The translations under genes were made by a program, and so were the position numbers. Below, one piece after another: positions 43,415 to 52,448 of a DNA stretch of 64,000 bases (position 1 is the first letter of the stretch; each line of letters opens with the position of its first letter). The notes below the pieces were generated by a model, which did not search any database, was not told the DNA's origin, and saw only the letters and a list, made by a program, of their open reading frames with translations. Origin of the DNA: RBG-16-66-20 sp040752005 (GTDB taxonomy: Bacteria; Pseudomonadota; Gammaproteobacteria; Burkholderiales; SG8-39); assembly GCA_040752005.1 (NCBI GenBank), contig JBFMFX010000001.1, forward strand, positions 1-64,000, written 5' to 3'.

Positions 43415-44233
43415 GTGGTGGCCAGCCCCCCTATCGTAGAGATAGACAATGTCTCGTTCGGCTACGACCCGGGGCGGCTCGCGCTCGAGGGCGTGAGCAT
43501 CACGATTCCCCGCGGCGCGGTGGTCGCCATCATGGGGCAGTCCGGGTGCGGCAAGACGACGCTGCTGCGCATGATCGCCGGCTGGCTCAGGCCATCTACG
43601 GGATCGGTGCGCGTGCTCGGTCGCAACCTCGCCGCGCTCGACGACGAGGAGGTCTTCGCGCTGCGCCGCCACATGGGTATGCTGTTTCAGTTCGGCGCAC
43701 TGTTCACCGACATGACGGCGTTCGAGAACGTCGCCTTCCAGATGCACGAGCATACCAACCTGCCCGAGGAACTGATTCACGACCTCACCATGCTCAAGCT
43801 CGAGGCGGTGGGGCTGCGCGGCGCCGCGCACCTGATGCCCTCCGAGCTCTCAGGCGGCATGGCGCGGCGGGTGGCGCTGGCGCGCGCGATCGCGCTCGAC
43901 CCCGAGCTGATGCTCTACGACGAGCCGTTCACCGGCCTCGATCCGATCTCACTCGGCGTCATCGCGCGCCTGATCCGCCGGCTCAACGACTCGCTCGGCC
44001 AGACCTCCATCGTGGTGAGCCACGACGTCGCCGAGTGCTTCGACTTGGTGGACTACGTGTACATGATGTCGCCGGGACACGTGGTCGCGCACGGGACGCC
44101 GGACGAGCTGCGCCGCTCGCGGCACCCGTTCGTGCGCCAGTTCGTCGCCGGGGAGATCGACGGGCCGATTCCGTTCCACTATCCGGCGCCGGCCTACGGT
44201 GCCGACCTCGAGCTGGAGGCCGCGCATGGCTGA
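43415..44233 (+). CDS. mlaF: Phospholipid ABC transporter ATP-binding protein MlaF
   Basis: MlaF is the ATPase of the MlaFEDB complex that moves phospholipids between the membranes and keeps the outer-leaflet lipid asymmetry. The 272-residue protein has Walker A GQSGCGKTT, a MLFQFGALFTDMTAFEN Q-loop typical of the Mkl/MlaF group, signature LSGGMARRVALARAI, Walker B LMLYDEPFTGLDP and H-loop VVSHDV. Start is GTG 43415 or the adjacent GTG 43418. A TAGAAT box at 43379-43384 could be the -10 of the mla operon. The end overlaps mlaE by 8 bases. Confidence 0.94.
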   Translation: MVASPPIVEIDNVSFGYDPGRLALEGVSITIPRGAVVAIMGQSGCGKTTLLRMIAGWLRPSTGSVRVLGRNLAALDDEEVFALRRHMGMLFQFGALFTDMTAFENVAFQMHEHTNLPEELIHDLTMLKLEAVGLRGAAHLMPSELSGGMARRVALARAIALDPELMLYDEPFTGLDPISLGVIARLIRRLNDSLGQTSIVVSHDVAECFDLVDYVYMMSPGHVVAHGTPDELRRSRHPFVRQFVAGEIDGPIPFHYPAPAYGADLELEAAHG

Positions 44234-45044
44234 GCGCGCCGCGCTCGGCTTGCTGCGCGCGGGACTGGAGCGCCTGGGCTCGGCGGTCACCGCGCGCATT
44301 CTGCGGCTGGGGTTCGCGGCGCGCTTCTTCGCCTACATGCTGGTGCACTCGGGCGTGGCGATGCGCCGCTTCTGGCTCACCATCCGCGAGATCTACTTCG
44401 CCGGGGTGCTCTCGCTCATCATCATTCTCGTCTCCGGCCTGTTCGTCGGCATGGTGCTGGGACTGCAGGGCTACGAAACGCTGCAGCGCTATGGCTCGTC
44501 AGAGGCACTGGGGATCCTCGTGGCGCTGTCGCTGGTGCGCGAGCTCGGCCCGGTGGTGGCGGGGCTGCTCTTTGCCAGCCGCGCGGGCTCGGCGATCACC
44601 GCCGAAATCGGCCTGATGAAGGCGACCGAGCAGATCGCGGCGATGGAGATGATGGCGGTGGACCCGATCGCGCGCGTGGTGGCACCGCGCTTTTGGGCGG
44701 GCGTGATCTCGATGCCGTTGCTCGCGGCGCTTTTCTCGGCGATGGGGATCTTCGGCGGCTACCTGGTGGGCGTGCAACTGATCGGCGTGGACGAGGGGGC
44801 GTTCTGGTCGCAGATGCAGGCGTCGGTGGACTTTCGCGAGGATGTGCTCAACGGCGTGATCAAGAGCGTCGTGTTCGGGGTGGCGGTGAGCTGGATCGCC
44901 GTGTTCGAGGGCTACGACGCGCCGCCCACGGCCGAAGGGGTGTCCGGGGCCACGACCCGGACCGTGGTCACTTCCTCGCTCGCCATCCTGGCGCTCGATT
45001 TCGTGCTGACCGCGCTCATGTTCACCGGAGGGAACGCCAGATGA
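44226..45044 (+). CDS. mlaE: Phospholipid ABC transporter permease MlaE
   Basis: This 272-residue permease has about five to six helices and an N-terminal interfacial helix (AALGLLRAGLERLGSAVTARI). Signature segments are GLFVGMVLGLQGYETLQRYG, LVRELGPVVAGLLFASRAGSAITAEIGLMKATEQI, MPLLAALFSAMGIFGGY and the C-terminal EGVSGATTRTVVTSSLAIL. It overlaps mlaF upstream and mlaD downstream (ATGA at 45041-45044). Confidence 0.95.
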   Translation: MAERAALGLLRAGLERLGSAVTARILRLGFAARFFAYMLVHSGVAMRRFWLTIREIYFAGVLSLIIILVSGLFVGMVLGLQGYETLQRYGSSEALGILVALSLVRELGPVVAGLLFASRAGSAITAEIGLMKATEQIAAMEMMAVDPIARVVAPRFWAGVISMPLLAALFSAMGIFGGYLVGVQLIGVDEGAFWSQMQASVDFREDVLNGVIKSVVFGVAVSWIAVFEGYDAPPTAEGVSGATTRTVVTSSLAILALDFVLTALMFTGGNAR

Positions 45045-45523
45045 AACGCTCCACCATAGACGCCTGGGTCGGTGCCTTCGTCGCCGCCGGCTTCGGCGCG
45101 CTGTTGTTTCTCGCCCTCAAGGTAGGGAACCTCGCCTCGTTCGCGCCCGAGGATTCCTATCAGGTGCAGGCCAAGTTTGCTAACATCGGGGGGCTCAAGG
45201 TCAGGGCGCCGGTGAAAAGCGCCGGGGTGGTGGTCGGCCGGGTCGCCGACATCCGCTTCGACAACGAGAGCTACGAGGCGATCGTGACGCTCAACATCGG
45301 CGGCCGCTACCAGTTTCCGCGCGATACGGCGGCGAAGATTCTCACCTCGGGCCTGCTCGGGGAGCAATACATCGGCCTTGAGGCGGGGGGCGACGGGGTG
45401 ATGCTGAAGAACGGCGACCGCCTGCGCATCACGCAGTCGGCGGTGGTACTGGAGAACCTGATCAGCCAGTTCCTGTACAGCAGGGCAGCGGAAGGAAAGG
45501 AAGACAAGGACCCGAAGAAGTGA
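45041..45523 (+). CDS. mlaD: Phospholipid transport MCE protein MlaD
   Basis: This 160-residue protein has an N-terminal membrane anchor (about residues 9-28) and one MCE domain, YQVQAKFANIGGLKVRAPVKSAGVVVGRV. The pore-loop region KILTSGLLGEQYIGLEAGG and a C-terminal helix VVLENLISQFLYSR follow. Hexamers of MlaD form the periplasmic lipid channel on top of MlaFE. The length is about that of the E. coli protein. The stop overlaps the mlaA GTG. Confidence 0.94.
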   Translation: MKRSTIDAWVGAFVAAGFGALLFLALKVGNLASFAPEDSYQVQAKFANIGGLKVRAPVKSAGVVVGRVADIRFDNESYEAIVTLNIGGRYQFPRDTAAKILTSGLLGEQYIGLEAGGDGVMLKNGDRLRITQSAVVLENLISQFLYSRAAEGKEDKDPKK

Positions 45524-46359
45524 CCGTGGCGAGACTCGGTGTGCGCTGGGGGGCGAGGTTGCGGCGCGCCGCGGCGGCGGCGCTCGTCGCGGTCGCGGCC
45601 GGCTGCGCGACCACCAACGGCGATCCGCGCGACCCGATCGAGGGGTTCAACCGCGCGATGTTCGGCTTCAACGAGGCGTTCGACGAGGCGATCGGCAAGC
45701 CGGTGGCGACGGCCTACCGCGACGTGATCCCTGACCCGGTGCGCACATGGGTGCGGAATTTCTTCGGCAACATCGCCGACCTGTTCATCGGGGTCAACAG
45801 CCTGCTGCAAGGCAAGCCGCTCGATGCCGCGACCGATTGGGCGCGGTTCGCGTTCAACACGACACTCGGGCTGCTTGGCATCAACGACGTCGCCTCCGAG
45901 ATGGGATTCGAGAAGCACGACGAGGACTTCGGGCAGACCTTCGGCCGCTGGGGTGCACCCGACGGCGCGTACATCGTCTGGCCGTTCCTCGGCTCCAGCA
46001 CCGTGCGCGACACCGTGGGCTTGGTGTTCGACATCGGGCTCGATCCGGTCTGGCGCCACAAGCCGCAGGACGCGCGCAGGTTCATGCTCGGGCTGCGCGC
46101 GCTCGGCCGGCGCGCCGACCTGCTCGATGCGAGCCGGATCCTGGAGGAAGCGGCGCTCGACAAGTATGTTTTCCAGCGCGACGCCTATCTGCAGCGTCGC
46201 AGGAGCCTGATCCATGACGGCAATCCGCCGCGCGCCGAACGCCGCGCACCGCGCGCCGGGGAAGCGGTGCCCGAGCTGCCGCGCGCGGCCTCGGTTCTGG
46301 AGGAGCCAGCGGCCGCGCCGCGCGAGCTGAACTCCACCGGGTCCGCGCGCGGGACCTGA
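45520..46359 (+). CDS. mlaA: Outer-membrane phospholipid-transport lipoprotein MlaA (VacJ)
   Basis: This 279-residue lipoprotein has a signal peptide with lipobox VAAGC (Cys near residue 28). It has the MlaA motifs DPIEGFNRAMFGFNEAFDEAI, RTWVRNFFGNIADLFIGVNSLLQGK, FNTTLGLLGINDVASEMG and DFGQTFGRWGAPDGAYIVWPFLGSS. It takes misplaced phospholipid from the outer leaflet and passes it to MlaC. A Pro/Arg/Ala-rich tail of about 50 residues follows the conserved core. GTG 45520 overlaps the mlaD stop; GTG 45526 is also possible. In many gammaproteobacteria mlaA is unlinked, whereas here it is inside the operon. Confidence 0.93.
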   Translation: MTVARLGVRWGARLRRAAAAALVAVAAGCATTNGDPRDPIEGFNRAMFGFNEAFDEAIGKPVATAYRDVIPDPVRTWVRNFFGNIADLFIGVNSLLQGKPLDAATDWARFAFNTTLGLLGINDVASEMGFEKHDEDFGQTFGRWGAPDGAYIVWPFLGSSTVRDTVGLVFDIGLDPVWRHKPQDARRFMLGLRALGRRADLLDASRILEEAALDKYVFQRDAYLQRRRSLIHDGNPPRAERRAPRAGEAVPELPRAASVLEEPAAAPRELNSTGSARGT

Positions 46360-46363
46360 CGCG

Positions 46364-47011
46364 ATGCGGCTTGCTGCCTGTGCCGCCTCGCTCGTCGCGG
46401 CCGCCGCCTTCGCGCTCGGCGCGACGGGGCGCGCGCAGGACATCGTTCCGCCCGACGTCCTTGTGAAGAACGTCACGCTTGAGGTGGTGGACATCATCAA
46501 GAGCGACAAGGACATCCAGGCCGGCGACCGCCGCAAGGTGATCGGCCTGATCGAGACCAAGGTACTGCCACACTTCAATTTCGAGGCGATGACCGCGAGC
46601 GCCGTCGGCCGGCACTGGACGAAAGCGACGCCGGAGCAACGCGCGCGGCTGATCGAGGAATTCCGCACGCTGCTCGTGCGCACGTACGCGAGCTCGATCG
46701 CTGCCTACCGGGACCAGAAGTTCGACTTCCGGCCGCTGCGCGCCAAGCCCACCGACACCGACGTCACCGTCACCGTGCGCATCCTCCAGCCGGGCGCCGA
46801 ACCCATCCAGCTCGAGTACGACATGGAGAAGCGCCCCGGCGGCTGGAAGGTCTGGGACGTGCGTATCGCCGGCATCAGCCTGGTGGCCAACTACCGCACC
46901 GAGTTCGACAATCAGGTGCGCAACGGCGGCATCGACGGCCTGATCAAGACCCTGCAGGCGAAGAACCGCTCGCTTGACCGAGGTGCGGCGACCGCGGAGA
47001 GGAAGCTGTGA
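46364..47011 (+). CDS. mlaC: Periplasmic phospholipid-binding protein MlaC
   Basis: This 215-residue secreted protein has a signal peptide (LAACAASLVAAAAFALGATGRAQ). It has the Tol-Tol-Ttg2 family core: KVIGLIETKVLPHFNFEAMTASAVGRHW, EQRARLIEEFRTLLVRTYASSIAAYRDQ, and RPGGWKVWDVRIAGISLVANYRTEF. It shuttles phospholipids between MlaA and MlaD. The stop overlaps the mlaB GTG. Confidence 0.94.
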   Translation: MRLAACAASLVAAAAFALGATGRAQDIVPPDVLVKNVTLEVVDIIKSDKDIQAGDRRKVIGLIETKVLPHFNFEAMTASAVGRHWTKATPEQRARLIEEFRTLLVRTYASSIAAYRDQKFDFRPLRAKPTDTDVTVTVRILQPGAEPIQLEYDMEKRPGGWKVWDVRIAGISLVANYRTEFDNQVRNGGIDGLIKTLQAKNRSLDRGAATAERKL

Positions 47012-47313
47012 TCCGCCGCGAGGGAAACCGGATGGTGATCGCCGGGCCGGCGACGCTCGCCACGGTGGCGGCGCTGCTGCAAGAGGGGCGGGAACAGATC
47101 GAGGCCGGGGTTTCGACGGTGGACCTCGGCGAAGTGAGCGAGCTCGACTCCTCGGCACTCGCCATGCTGCTCGCCTGGCTGCGCGAGGCGCGCGCGCGCG
47201 GCCGCGAACTCGCGTTCGTCGGACTGCCCGAGGGGCTGGTCGCCATCGCGCGGCTCTACGGCGTCGCCGACCTGCTGCCGCTCGCGCAGGGCTCGCCCGC
47301 CCGCCACCACTGA
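47008..47313 (+). CDS. mlaB: STAS-domain protein MlaB
   Basis: This 101-residue cytoplasmic STAS protein binds MlaF and regulates the transporter. The central strand-helix motif STVDLGEVSELDSSALAMLLAWLREARARG contains the conserved Ser-Ser after Asp found in STAS proteins. The start is GTG 47008 overlapping the mlaC stop. It closes the mla operon; a 48-base gap follows before the next ABC system. Confidence 0.88.
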   Translation: MIRREGNRMVIAGPATLATVAALLQEGREQIEAGVSTVDLGEVSELDSSALAMLLAWLREARARGRELAFVGLPEGLVAIARLYGVADLLPLAQGSPARHH

Positions 47314-47361
47314 CGCGGTTGCCGCGGCCGGGGCGGTGGCGCTTCCGGCCGTCGCCTGCAC

Positions 47362-48261
47362 ATGACGTACGCCATCGAAACGGTGAATTTGGAAAAGCGC
47401 TACGGCGCGCTCGCCGCGCTCTCCGGCGTTTCGCTCGCGGTGCGCGAGGGCGAGTGCTTCGGCCTGCTCGGGCCGAACGGCGCAGGCAAGACGACGTTCA
47501 TCAGCATTGTCGCGGGGCTGGTGCGCGCCAGCGCCGGCGAGGCGCGCGTACTGGGCGCGGACGTCGTGCGCGAGTACCGGCGCGCGCGGCGGCTGCTGGG
47601 CGTCGTGCCGCAGGAGCTGGTGTTCGATCCGTTCTTCACCGTGCGCGAGACGCTGCGCTTCCAGTCGGGCTACTACGGGTTGCGGGCGAACGACGACTGG
47701 ATCGAGGAAGTGATGCATCACCTGGACCTCGCCGACAAGGCCGATGCCAATATGCGCACGCTCTCGGGAGGCATGAAGCGCCGGGTGCTGGTCGCGCAGG
47801 CGCTGGTGCACAAGCCGCCGGTGATCGTGCTCGACGAGCCGACCGCCGGCGTGGACGTCGAGCTGCGCCAAGGGCTGTGGCGGTTCGTGCGGCGCCTGAA
47901 CCGCGATGGCCACACCATCGTGCTCACCACGCACTACCTCGAAGAAGCCGAGGAGATGTGCGATCGCATCGCGATGCTGAAGGCGGGGCGCATCGTGGCG
48001 CTCGACTCGACGAAGAACCTGCTCGCGACGTTTTCCGGGTTCGTGCTGAAGCTGCGCCTTGACCGCGAGCGATTGCCGGCGGAGCTCGGCGCCGCGGTGC
48101 TCGCGCAGGAGGGCACGCGCTTTACGCTGCGACTGCGCGACCTGCCCGAGCTCGAAGGGGTGCTGCACCGGCTGCGCGAGGCGGGCGTCGGCATCGCCGA
48201 ATTCGAGCTGCGTCCGCCCGACCTGGAGGAAGTGTTCCTGCGGGTGATGGAGCGGCACTGA
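47362..48261 (+). CDS. ABC transporter ATP-binding protein, YadG-type
   Basis: This 299-residue ATPase has Walker A GPNGAGKTT, Q-loop VVPQELVFDPFFTVRETL, signature LSGGMKRRVLVAQALVHKP, Walker B VIVLDEPTAGVDVELR and H-loop LTTHYLEEAEEMCD. A C-terminal domain of about 80 residues follows. It closely resembles E. coli YadG, whose exported substrate is unknown. Between mla genes and bolA-murA this pair is a conserved feature of betaproteobacteria. The stop overlaps the next ATG by one base. Confidence 0.88.
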   Translation: MTYAIETVNLEKRYGALAALSGVSLAVREGECFGLLGPNGAGKTTFISIVAGLVRASAGEARVLGADVVREYRRARRLLGVVPQELVFDPFFTVRETLRFQSGYYGLRANDDWIEEVMHHLDLADKADANMRTLSGGMKRRVLVAQALVHKPPVIVLDEPTAGVDVELRQGLWRFVRRLNRDGHTIVLTTHYLEEAEEMCDRIAMLKAGRIVALDSTKNLLATFSGFVLKLRLDRERLPAELGAAVLAQEGTRFTLRLRDLPELEGVLHRLREAGVGIAEFELRPPDLEEVFLRVMERH

Positions 48262-49016
48262 TGAGCGGATTTCCGACGCTGTTCTGGAAGGAGGTGCTGC
48301 GGTTCTGGAAGGTGATGTTCCAGACCGTCGCCGCGCCGGTGCTCAGCGCGCTGCTTTTTCTCGTCGTCTTCGCGCAGGCGCTGGAAGGGCGCGCGGGCGC
48401 GCCCGGGGGCGCGACCTACGGCGAGTTTCTCGCCCCGGGGCTGGTGATGATGAGCGTGCTGCAGAACGCCTTCGCCAACAGCTCCTCGAGCCTCATCCAG
48501 TCCAAGATCACCGGCAACATCGTCTTCGTGCTCCTGCCGCCGATCTCGCATGTGGAGTTCTACTGCGCCTACGTGCTCGCGGCGGTGGTGCGCGGACTGG
48601 TGGTCGGCGCCGGCGTGCTCGCCGCCACGGCGCTGTTCGTGGACTTGCGGCCGGTGGCGCCGCTCTGGTCGCTCGCGTTCGCACTGGTCGGCGCCGCGGC
48701 GCTCGGGGCGCTGGGGCTCCTGGCCGGCATCCTGGCCGACAAGTTCGACCAGGTGGCGGCGTTCCAGAACTTCATCGTCCTGCCGCTCACTTTCCTCGCC
48801 GGCGTGTTCTACTCGGTGCGCACGCTGCCCGGGTTCTGGCAGGCGGCGTCGCACCTGAACCCGTTCTTTTACATGGTGGACGGGTTCCGCTACGGGTTCC
48901 TCGGTGTCTCCGATTTCCCGCCGCTCGCGAGCTTCGCGATCGCCGCGGTAAGCTTGGGGGCGCTCACAGCGCTCGCGCTGGCGCTGCTGAGCTCGGGCTA
49001 CAAACTGCGCGGCTGA
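48261..49016 (+). CDS. ABC-2 transporter permease, YadH-type
   Basis: This 251-residue permease has about six helices and the ABC-2 features: an interfacial N-terminal helix (FPTLFWKEVLRFWKVMFQTVAAPVL), FLAPGLVMMSVLQNAFANSSSSLIQSKITGNIVFVLLPPISHVEF, and LPLTFLAGVFYSVRTLPGFWQ before the last helices. It pairs with the ATPase immediately upstream, probably as a homodimeric exporter. Confidence 0.88.
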   Translation: MSGFPTLFWKEVLRFWKVMFQTVAAPVLSALLFLVVFAQALEGRAGAPGGATYGEFLAPGLVMMSVLQNAFANSSSSLIQSKITGNIVFVLLPPISHVEFYCAYVLAAVVRGLVVGAGVLAATALFVDLRPVAPLWSLAFALVGAAALGALGLLAGILADKFDQVAAFQNFIVLPLTFLAGVFYSVRTLPGFWQAASHLNPFFYMVDGFRYGFLGVSDFPPLASFAIAAVSLGALTALALALLSSGYKLRG

Positions 49017-49020
49017 CGGC

Positions 49021-49260
49021 ATGGTGACGAGCGAATCTGTCAAGGCGGCGATCGCGGCGGCGATCGCCTGCGAGCACCTAGAGGTGGTCGGGGACGGCCA
49101 GCACTTCCAGGCGCTCGTCGTCTCGCGCGTGTTCGAGGGCAGGAGCCGGGTCGAGCGGCACCAGCTCGTCTATGCCGCGCTCGGCGACCGGATGCGCGAG
49201 GAGATCCACGCCCTCTCGATGCGCACGCTCACTCCGGAGGAATGGAAGTCCGGTGGATAG
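49021..49260 (+). CDS. BolA/IbaG family protein
   Basis: This 79-residue protein of the BolA fold has the conserved region VVGDGQHFQALVVSRVFEGRSRVERHQLVYAALGDRM and a terminal SMRTLTPEEW. The class II/IbaG branch works with monothiol glutaredoxin in iron-sulfur trafficking; the position before murA matches ibaG (yrbA) in many proteobacteria. It starts at ATG 49021, 4 bases after the permease stop, and its end overlaps murA by 8 bases. Confidence 0.9.
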   Translation: MVTSESVKAAIAAAIACEHLEVVGDGQHFQALVVSRVFEGRSRVERHQLVYAALGDRMREEIHALSMRTLTPEEWKSGG

Positions 49261-50515
49261 GCTGCTGATCGAAGGCGGACGGCGGCTCGAGGGCGAGATC
49301 CGCGTCTCCGGGGCGAAGAACGCCGCGCTGCCGATCATGTGCGCGGCGCTGCTCACGCGCGCGCCGCTCGTGCTGGAGAACGTGCCGCGCCTTGAGGACG
49401 TGCGCACGATGGGAAAGCTCCTTGCCGGCATGGGGGTAGAGGTCGAGCCGGGCGAGGACGGCCGCTGGCGGCTGCGCGCCGAGCGCGTGGCGCGCCCCGA
49501 GGCGCCCTACGAGCTCGTGAAGACGATGCGCGCTTCGGTCCTCGTGCTCGGGCCGCTCGTTGCGCGCTGCGGCCGCGCGCGCGTGTCGCTGCCCGGGGGG
49601 TGCGCGATCGGCGCGCGGCCGGTGGATCAGCACATCAAGGGCCTGGAGGCGCTCGGCGCGGAGATCGCGATCGAACATGGGTACCTGAATGCCCGCGCCG
49701 AGCGGCTCACCGGCGCGAGAATAGAGATGGATCTGGTCACCGTCACCGGCACCGAGAACCTGATGATGGCGGCGACGCTTGCCGAGGGTACCACGGTGCT
49801 GGAGAACGCGGCGCGCGAGCCCGAGGTGGCCGATCTCGCCGGCTGCCTGAATGCCATGGGCGCGCGGATCGAGGGTGCGGGCACCGACGTGATCCGCATC
49901 GAGGGCGTGCGGGCGCTCTCGGGCGCGACCTGGCGCGTCATGCCCGACCGCATCGAAACCGGGACCTACCTCGTCGCCGCGGCCGCGGCCGGAGGGCGCG
50001 TGCGCCTGGCCGGGGCGGCGCCCGCGACGCTGGAGGCGACGCTGGCGAAGCTGCGCGAGGCCGGGGCGCGGCTGGCGGTCGCGCAGGACGCGATCGAGAT
50101 CGAGATGGACCGCAGGCCCGCCGCGGTGAACGTGCGTACCGCGCCCTACCCGGGATTCGCCACCGACATGCAGGCGCAGTTCATGGCGCTCGATGCGCTC
50201 GCCGAAGGCACCGGCGTCATCACCGAAACCATCTTCGAGAACCGCTTCATGCATGCGCTGGAGCTGCAGCGGCTAGGCGCCGACATCACGATCCAGGGCA
50301 ACACCGCGGTGGTGAAGGGCGTGCCGCGGCTGCAGGGGGCCGCGGTCATGGCGACCGACCTGCGCGCCTCGGCGAGCCTTGTGATCGCGGGCCTTGCCGC
50401 CGAAGGCGAGACGCTGGTGGACCGCATCTACCATCTCGACCGCGGCTACGAGGCGCTGGAGGCGAAGCTCGCGGCGCTCGGGGCGCGCGTGCGCCGGGTA
50501 AGCTCGCGGCCATGA
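49253..50515 (+). CDS. murA: UDP-N-acetylglucosamine 1-carboxyvinyltransferase
   Basis: MurA transfers enolpyruvate from PEP to UDP-GlcNAc, the first committed step of peptidoglycan synthesis, and is the fosfomycin target. The 420-residue protein has Lys22/Asn23 in RVSGAKNAALPIM. The catalytic Cys is in LPGGCAIGARPVDQHIKGLEALGA, so the enzyme should be fosfomycin-sensitive (Cys, not Asp). It ends with DLRASASLVIAGLAAEG and IYHLDRGYE. GTG 49253 gives the standard N-terminus; longer open sequence upstream belongs to the bolA gene in another frame. It overlaps bolA by 8 bases and hisG by 4. Confidence 0.95.
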   Translation: MDRLLIEGGRRLEGEIRVSGAKNAALPIMCAALLTRAPLVLENVPRLEDVRTMGKLLAGMGVEVEPGEDGRWRLRAERVARPEAPYELVKTMRASVLVLGPLVARCGRARVSLPGGCAIGARPVDQHIKGLEALGAEIAIEHGYLNARAERLTGARIEMDLVTVTGTENLMMAATLAEGTTVLENAAREPEVADLAGCLNAMGARIEGAGTDVIRIEGVRALSGATWRVMPDRIETGTYLVAAAAAGGRVRLAGAAPATLEATLAKLREAGARLAVAQDAIEIEMDRRPAAVNVRTAPYPGFATDMQAQFMALDALAEGTGVITETIFENRFMHALELQRLGADITIQGNTAVVKGVPRLQGAAVMATDLRASASLVIAGLAAEGETLVDRIYHLDRGYEALEAKLAALGARVRRVSSRP

Positions 50516-51156
50516 GCGCAGTGCGAATCGCCCTGTCGCGGGGCCGGATCCTCGAGGAGACCGGCCCGCTCCTTGAGCGCATCGGCGCGGTGCCGCGCGA
50601 GGACCCGCAGACTTCGCGCCGGCTGATGATCGCCACCGCCTGCCGCGACCTGAAGCTGATCGTGGTGCGCGCGGCCGACGTGCCGACCTACGTGCAGCAC
50701 GGCGCCGCGGAACTCGGCATCGCCGGCCGCGACGTGCTCGTCGAGCACGGCGGCGCGGGGCTGTACCAGCCGGTGGATCTCGGGATCGCCCGCTGCCGGA
50801 TGGTGGTCGCGGTGCGCCGCGGCTTCGACTACGGCGCGGCGGTGAGGAAAGGCGCGCGGCTGCGCGTCGCCACCAAGTACGTGCAGACCGCGCGCGAGCA
50901 TTTCTCGGCGAAAGGCGTGCACGTGGACCTCATCCGGCTCTACGGCTCGATGGAGCTCGCGCCGCTGCTGGGCCTTGCCGAGGCGATCGTGGACCTTGTC
51001 TCGACCGGGCGGACGCTGGCTGCGAACGGCCTCGTTGCGGTCGAGGAGATCATGCCGGTCTCGGCGCGGCTGATCGTCAATCAGGCGGCGCTGAAGACGC
51101 GCCGCTCGGAGCTCCAGCCCCTCGTCGAGGCGTTCGCGCGGGCGGCAGCACGATGA
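50512..51156 (+). CDS. hisG: ATP phosphoribosyltransferase, short form
   Basis: HisG commits PRPP and ATP to histidine synthesis. The 214-residue product lacks the C-terminal regulatory domain of long HisG and so belongs to the HisG-short type, which needs the HisZ regulatory subunit. Motifs are ALSRGRILEE, ADVPTYVQHGAAELGIAGRDVL, the PRPP loop near DLVSTGRTLAANGL, and EEIMPVSARLIVN. No hisZ lies in the window. ATG 50512 overlaps the murA stop. Confidence 0.94.
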   Translation: MSAVRIALSRGRILEETGPLLERIGAVPREDPQTSRRLMIATACRDLKLIVVRAADVPTYVQHGAAELGIAGRDVLVEHGGAGLYQPVDLGIARCRMVVAVRRGFDYGAAVRKGARLRVATKYVQTAREHFSAKGVHVDLIRLYGSMELAPLLGLAEAIVDLVSTGRTLAANGLVAVEEIMPVSARLIVNQAALKTRRSELQPLVEAFARAAAR

Positions 51157-52448
51157 CACTGCGGCGCCTTTCCACCGCCGAACCGGGGTTCGACGCGGCG
51201 CTTGCGGCGTTGACGCGCTACGAGGCGGCGCAGGACGGAGCGGTCGAGTCGGCGGTGCGCGCGATCATCGCCGACGTGCGCGCCCGGGGCGACGTCGCGC
51301 TTCTCGAATACACCCGGCGCTTTGACCGGGTCGCGGCCGCTTCGATGCGCGAGCTCGAGGTGCCGCGCCGGGAGCTCGAGGCCGCGCTTGCCGCCCTGCC
51401 CGGCGAGCAGGCCGCGGCGCTGAAGGAAGCCGCGGCGCGCGTGCAGCGATTTCACGAGCGCCAGCTTGCGCAGTCCTGGGAGTGCCGCGAGCCCGACGGC
51501 ACGCGCCTCGGCCAGCGGGTCACCCCGCTCGATCGCGTCGGGCTGTATGTTCCGGGCGGAAAGGCGGCGTATCCCTCGACCGTGCTCATGAACGCGATCC
51601 CCGCCAGGGTGGCCGGCGTCGGCGAGCTGGTGATGACCTGCCCGGCACCGGGGGGCGAAAGGAATCCGCTCGTGCTCGCGGCGGCGCTTGTCGCGGGGGT
51701 GGACCGGGTGATCGCGCTCGGCGGCGCGCAGGCGATCGCCGCCCTCGCTTTCGGCACCGAGACGGTCCCGCGGGTGGACAAGATCGTCGGGCCGGGAAAC
51801 GCCTACGTCGCGGAGGCCAAGCGCCAGGTGTTCGGCGCGGTCGGCATTGACATGATCGCCGGACCCTCCGAGATCCTCGTCATCGGGGACGGGAGCGCCC
51901 CCGCCGAATGGGCGGCGATGGATCTTTTCTCGCAGGCCGAGCACGACGAGCGGGCGCAGGCGATCCTGCTTACCCCTTCGGCGGCGTGGCTCGAGGCCAT
52001 CGCCCGCGCGATCGAGCGCCTGCTGCCGGAAATGCCGCGCCGGGCGGTGATCGAGGCGTCGCTCGAGCGCCGCGGCGCGCTGGTGCTCACCCGCGATCTG
52101 GAGGAGGCCTGCGCGCTCGCCAATCGCATCGCGCCGGAGCACCTCGAACTGCTGGTCGAGCAGCCGGAGGCGCTGGTGCCGAAGCTGCGCCATGCGGGGG
52201 CGCTCTTTCTCGGGCGGTTCAGCTCCGAAGCCATCGGCGATTACTGCGCCGGGCCGAACCATGTGTTGCCGACTGCGGGCACGGCGCGCTTTTCCTCGCC
52301 GCTGGGGGTGTACGACTTTCAGAAGCGCTCCAGCCTGATCGAGGCGAGCGCAGCCGGCGCGGCCACGCTCGGGCGCATCGCCGCGACACTCGCCGACGGC
52401 GAGGGGCTGCCGGCGCACGCGCGCTCGGCGAGAATGCGCTACGAATGA
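51153..52448 (+). CDS. hisD: Histidinol dehydrogenase
   Basis: HisD oxidises histidinol to histidine in the last two steps. The 431-residue zinc enzyme has VGLYVPGGKAAYPSTVLMNAIPA, GVDRVIALGGAQAIAALAFGT, VDKIVGPGNAYVAEAKR, GPSEILVI and QAEHDERAQ with catalytic Glu/His. NRIAPEHLEL and GPNHVLPTAGTARF also match. The start overlaps the hisG stop and the stop overlaps the hisC ATG. Confidence 0.96.
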   Translation: MTLRRLSTAEPGFDAALAALTRYEAAQDGAVESAVRAIIADVRARGDVALLEYTRRFDRVAAASMRELEVPRRELEAALAALPGEQAAALKEAAARVQRFHERQLAQSWECREPDGTRLGQRVTPLDRVGLYVPGGKAAYPSTVLMNAIPARVAGVGELVMTCPAPGGERNPLVLAAALVAGVDRVIALGGAQAIAALAFGTETVPRVDKIVGPGNAYVAEAKRQVFGAVGIDMIAGPSEILVIGDGSAPAEWAAMDLFSQAEHDERAQAILLTPSAAWLEAIARAIERLLPEMPRRAVIEASLERRGALVLTRDLEEACALANRIAPEHLELLVEQPEALVPKLRHAGALFLGRFSSEAIGDYCAGPNHVLPTAGTARFSSPLGVYDFQKRSSLIEASAAGAATLGRIAATLADGEGLPAHARSARMRYE

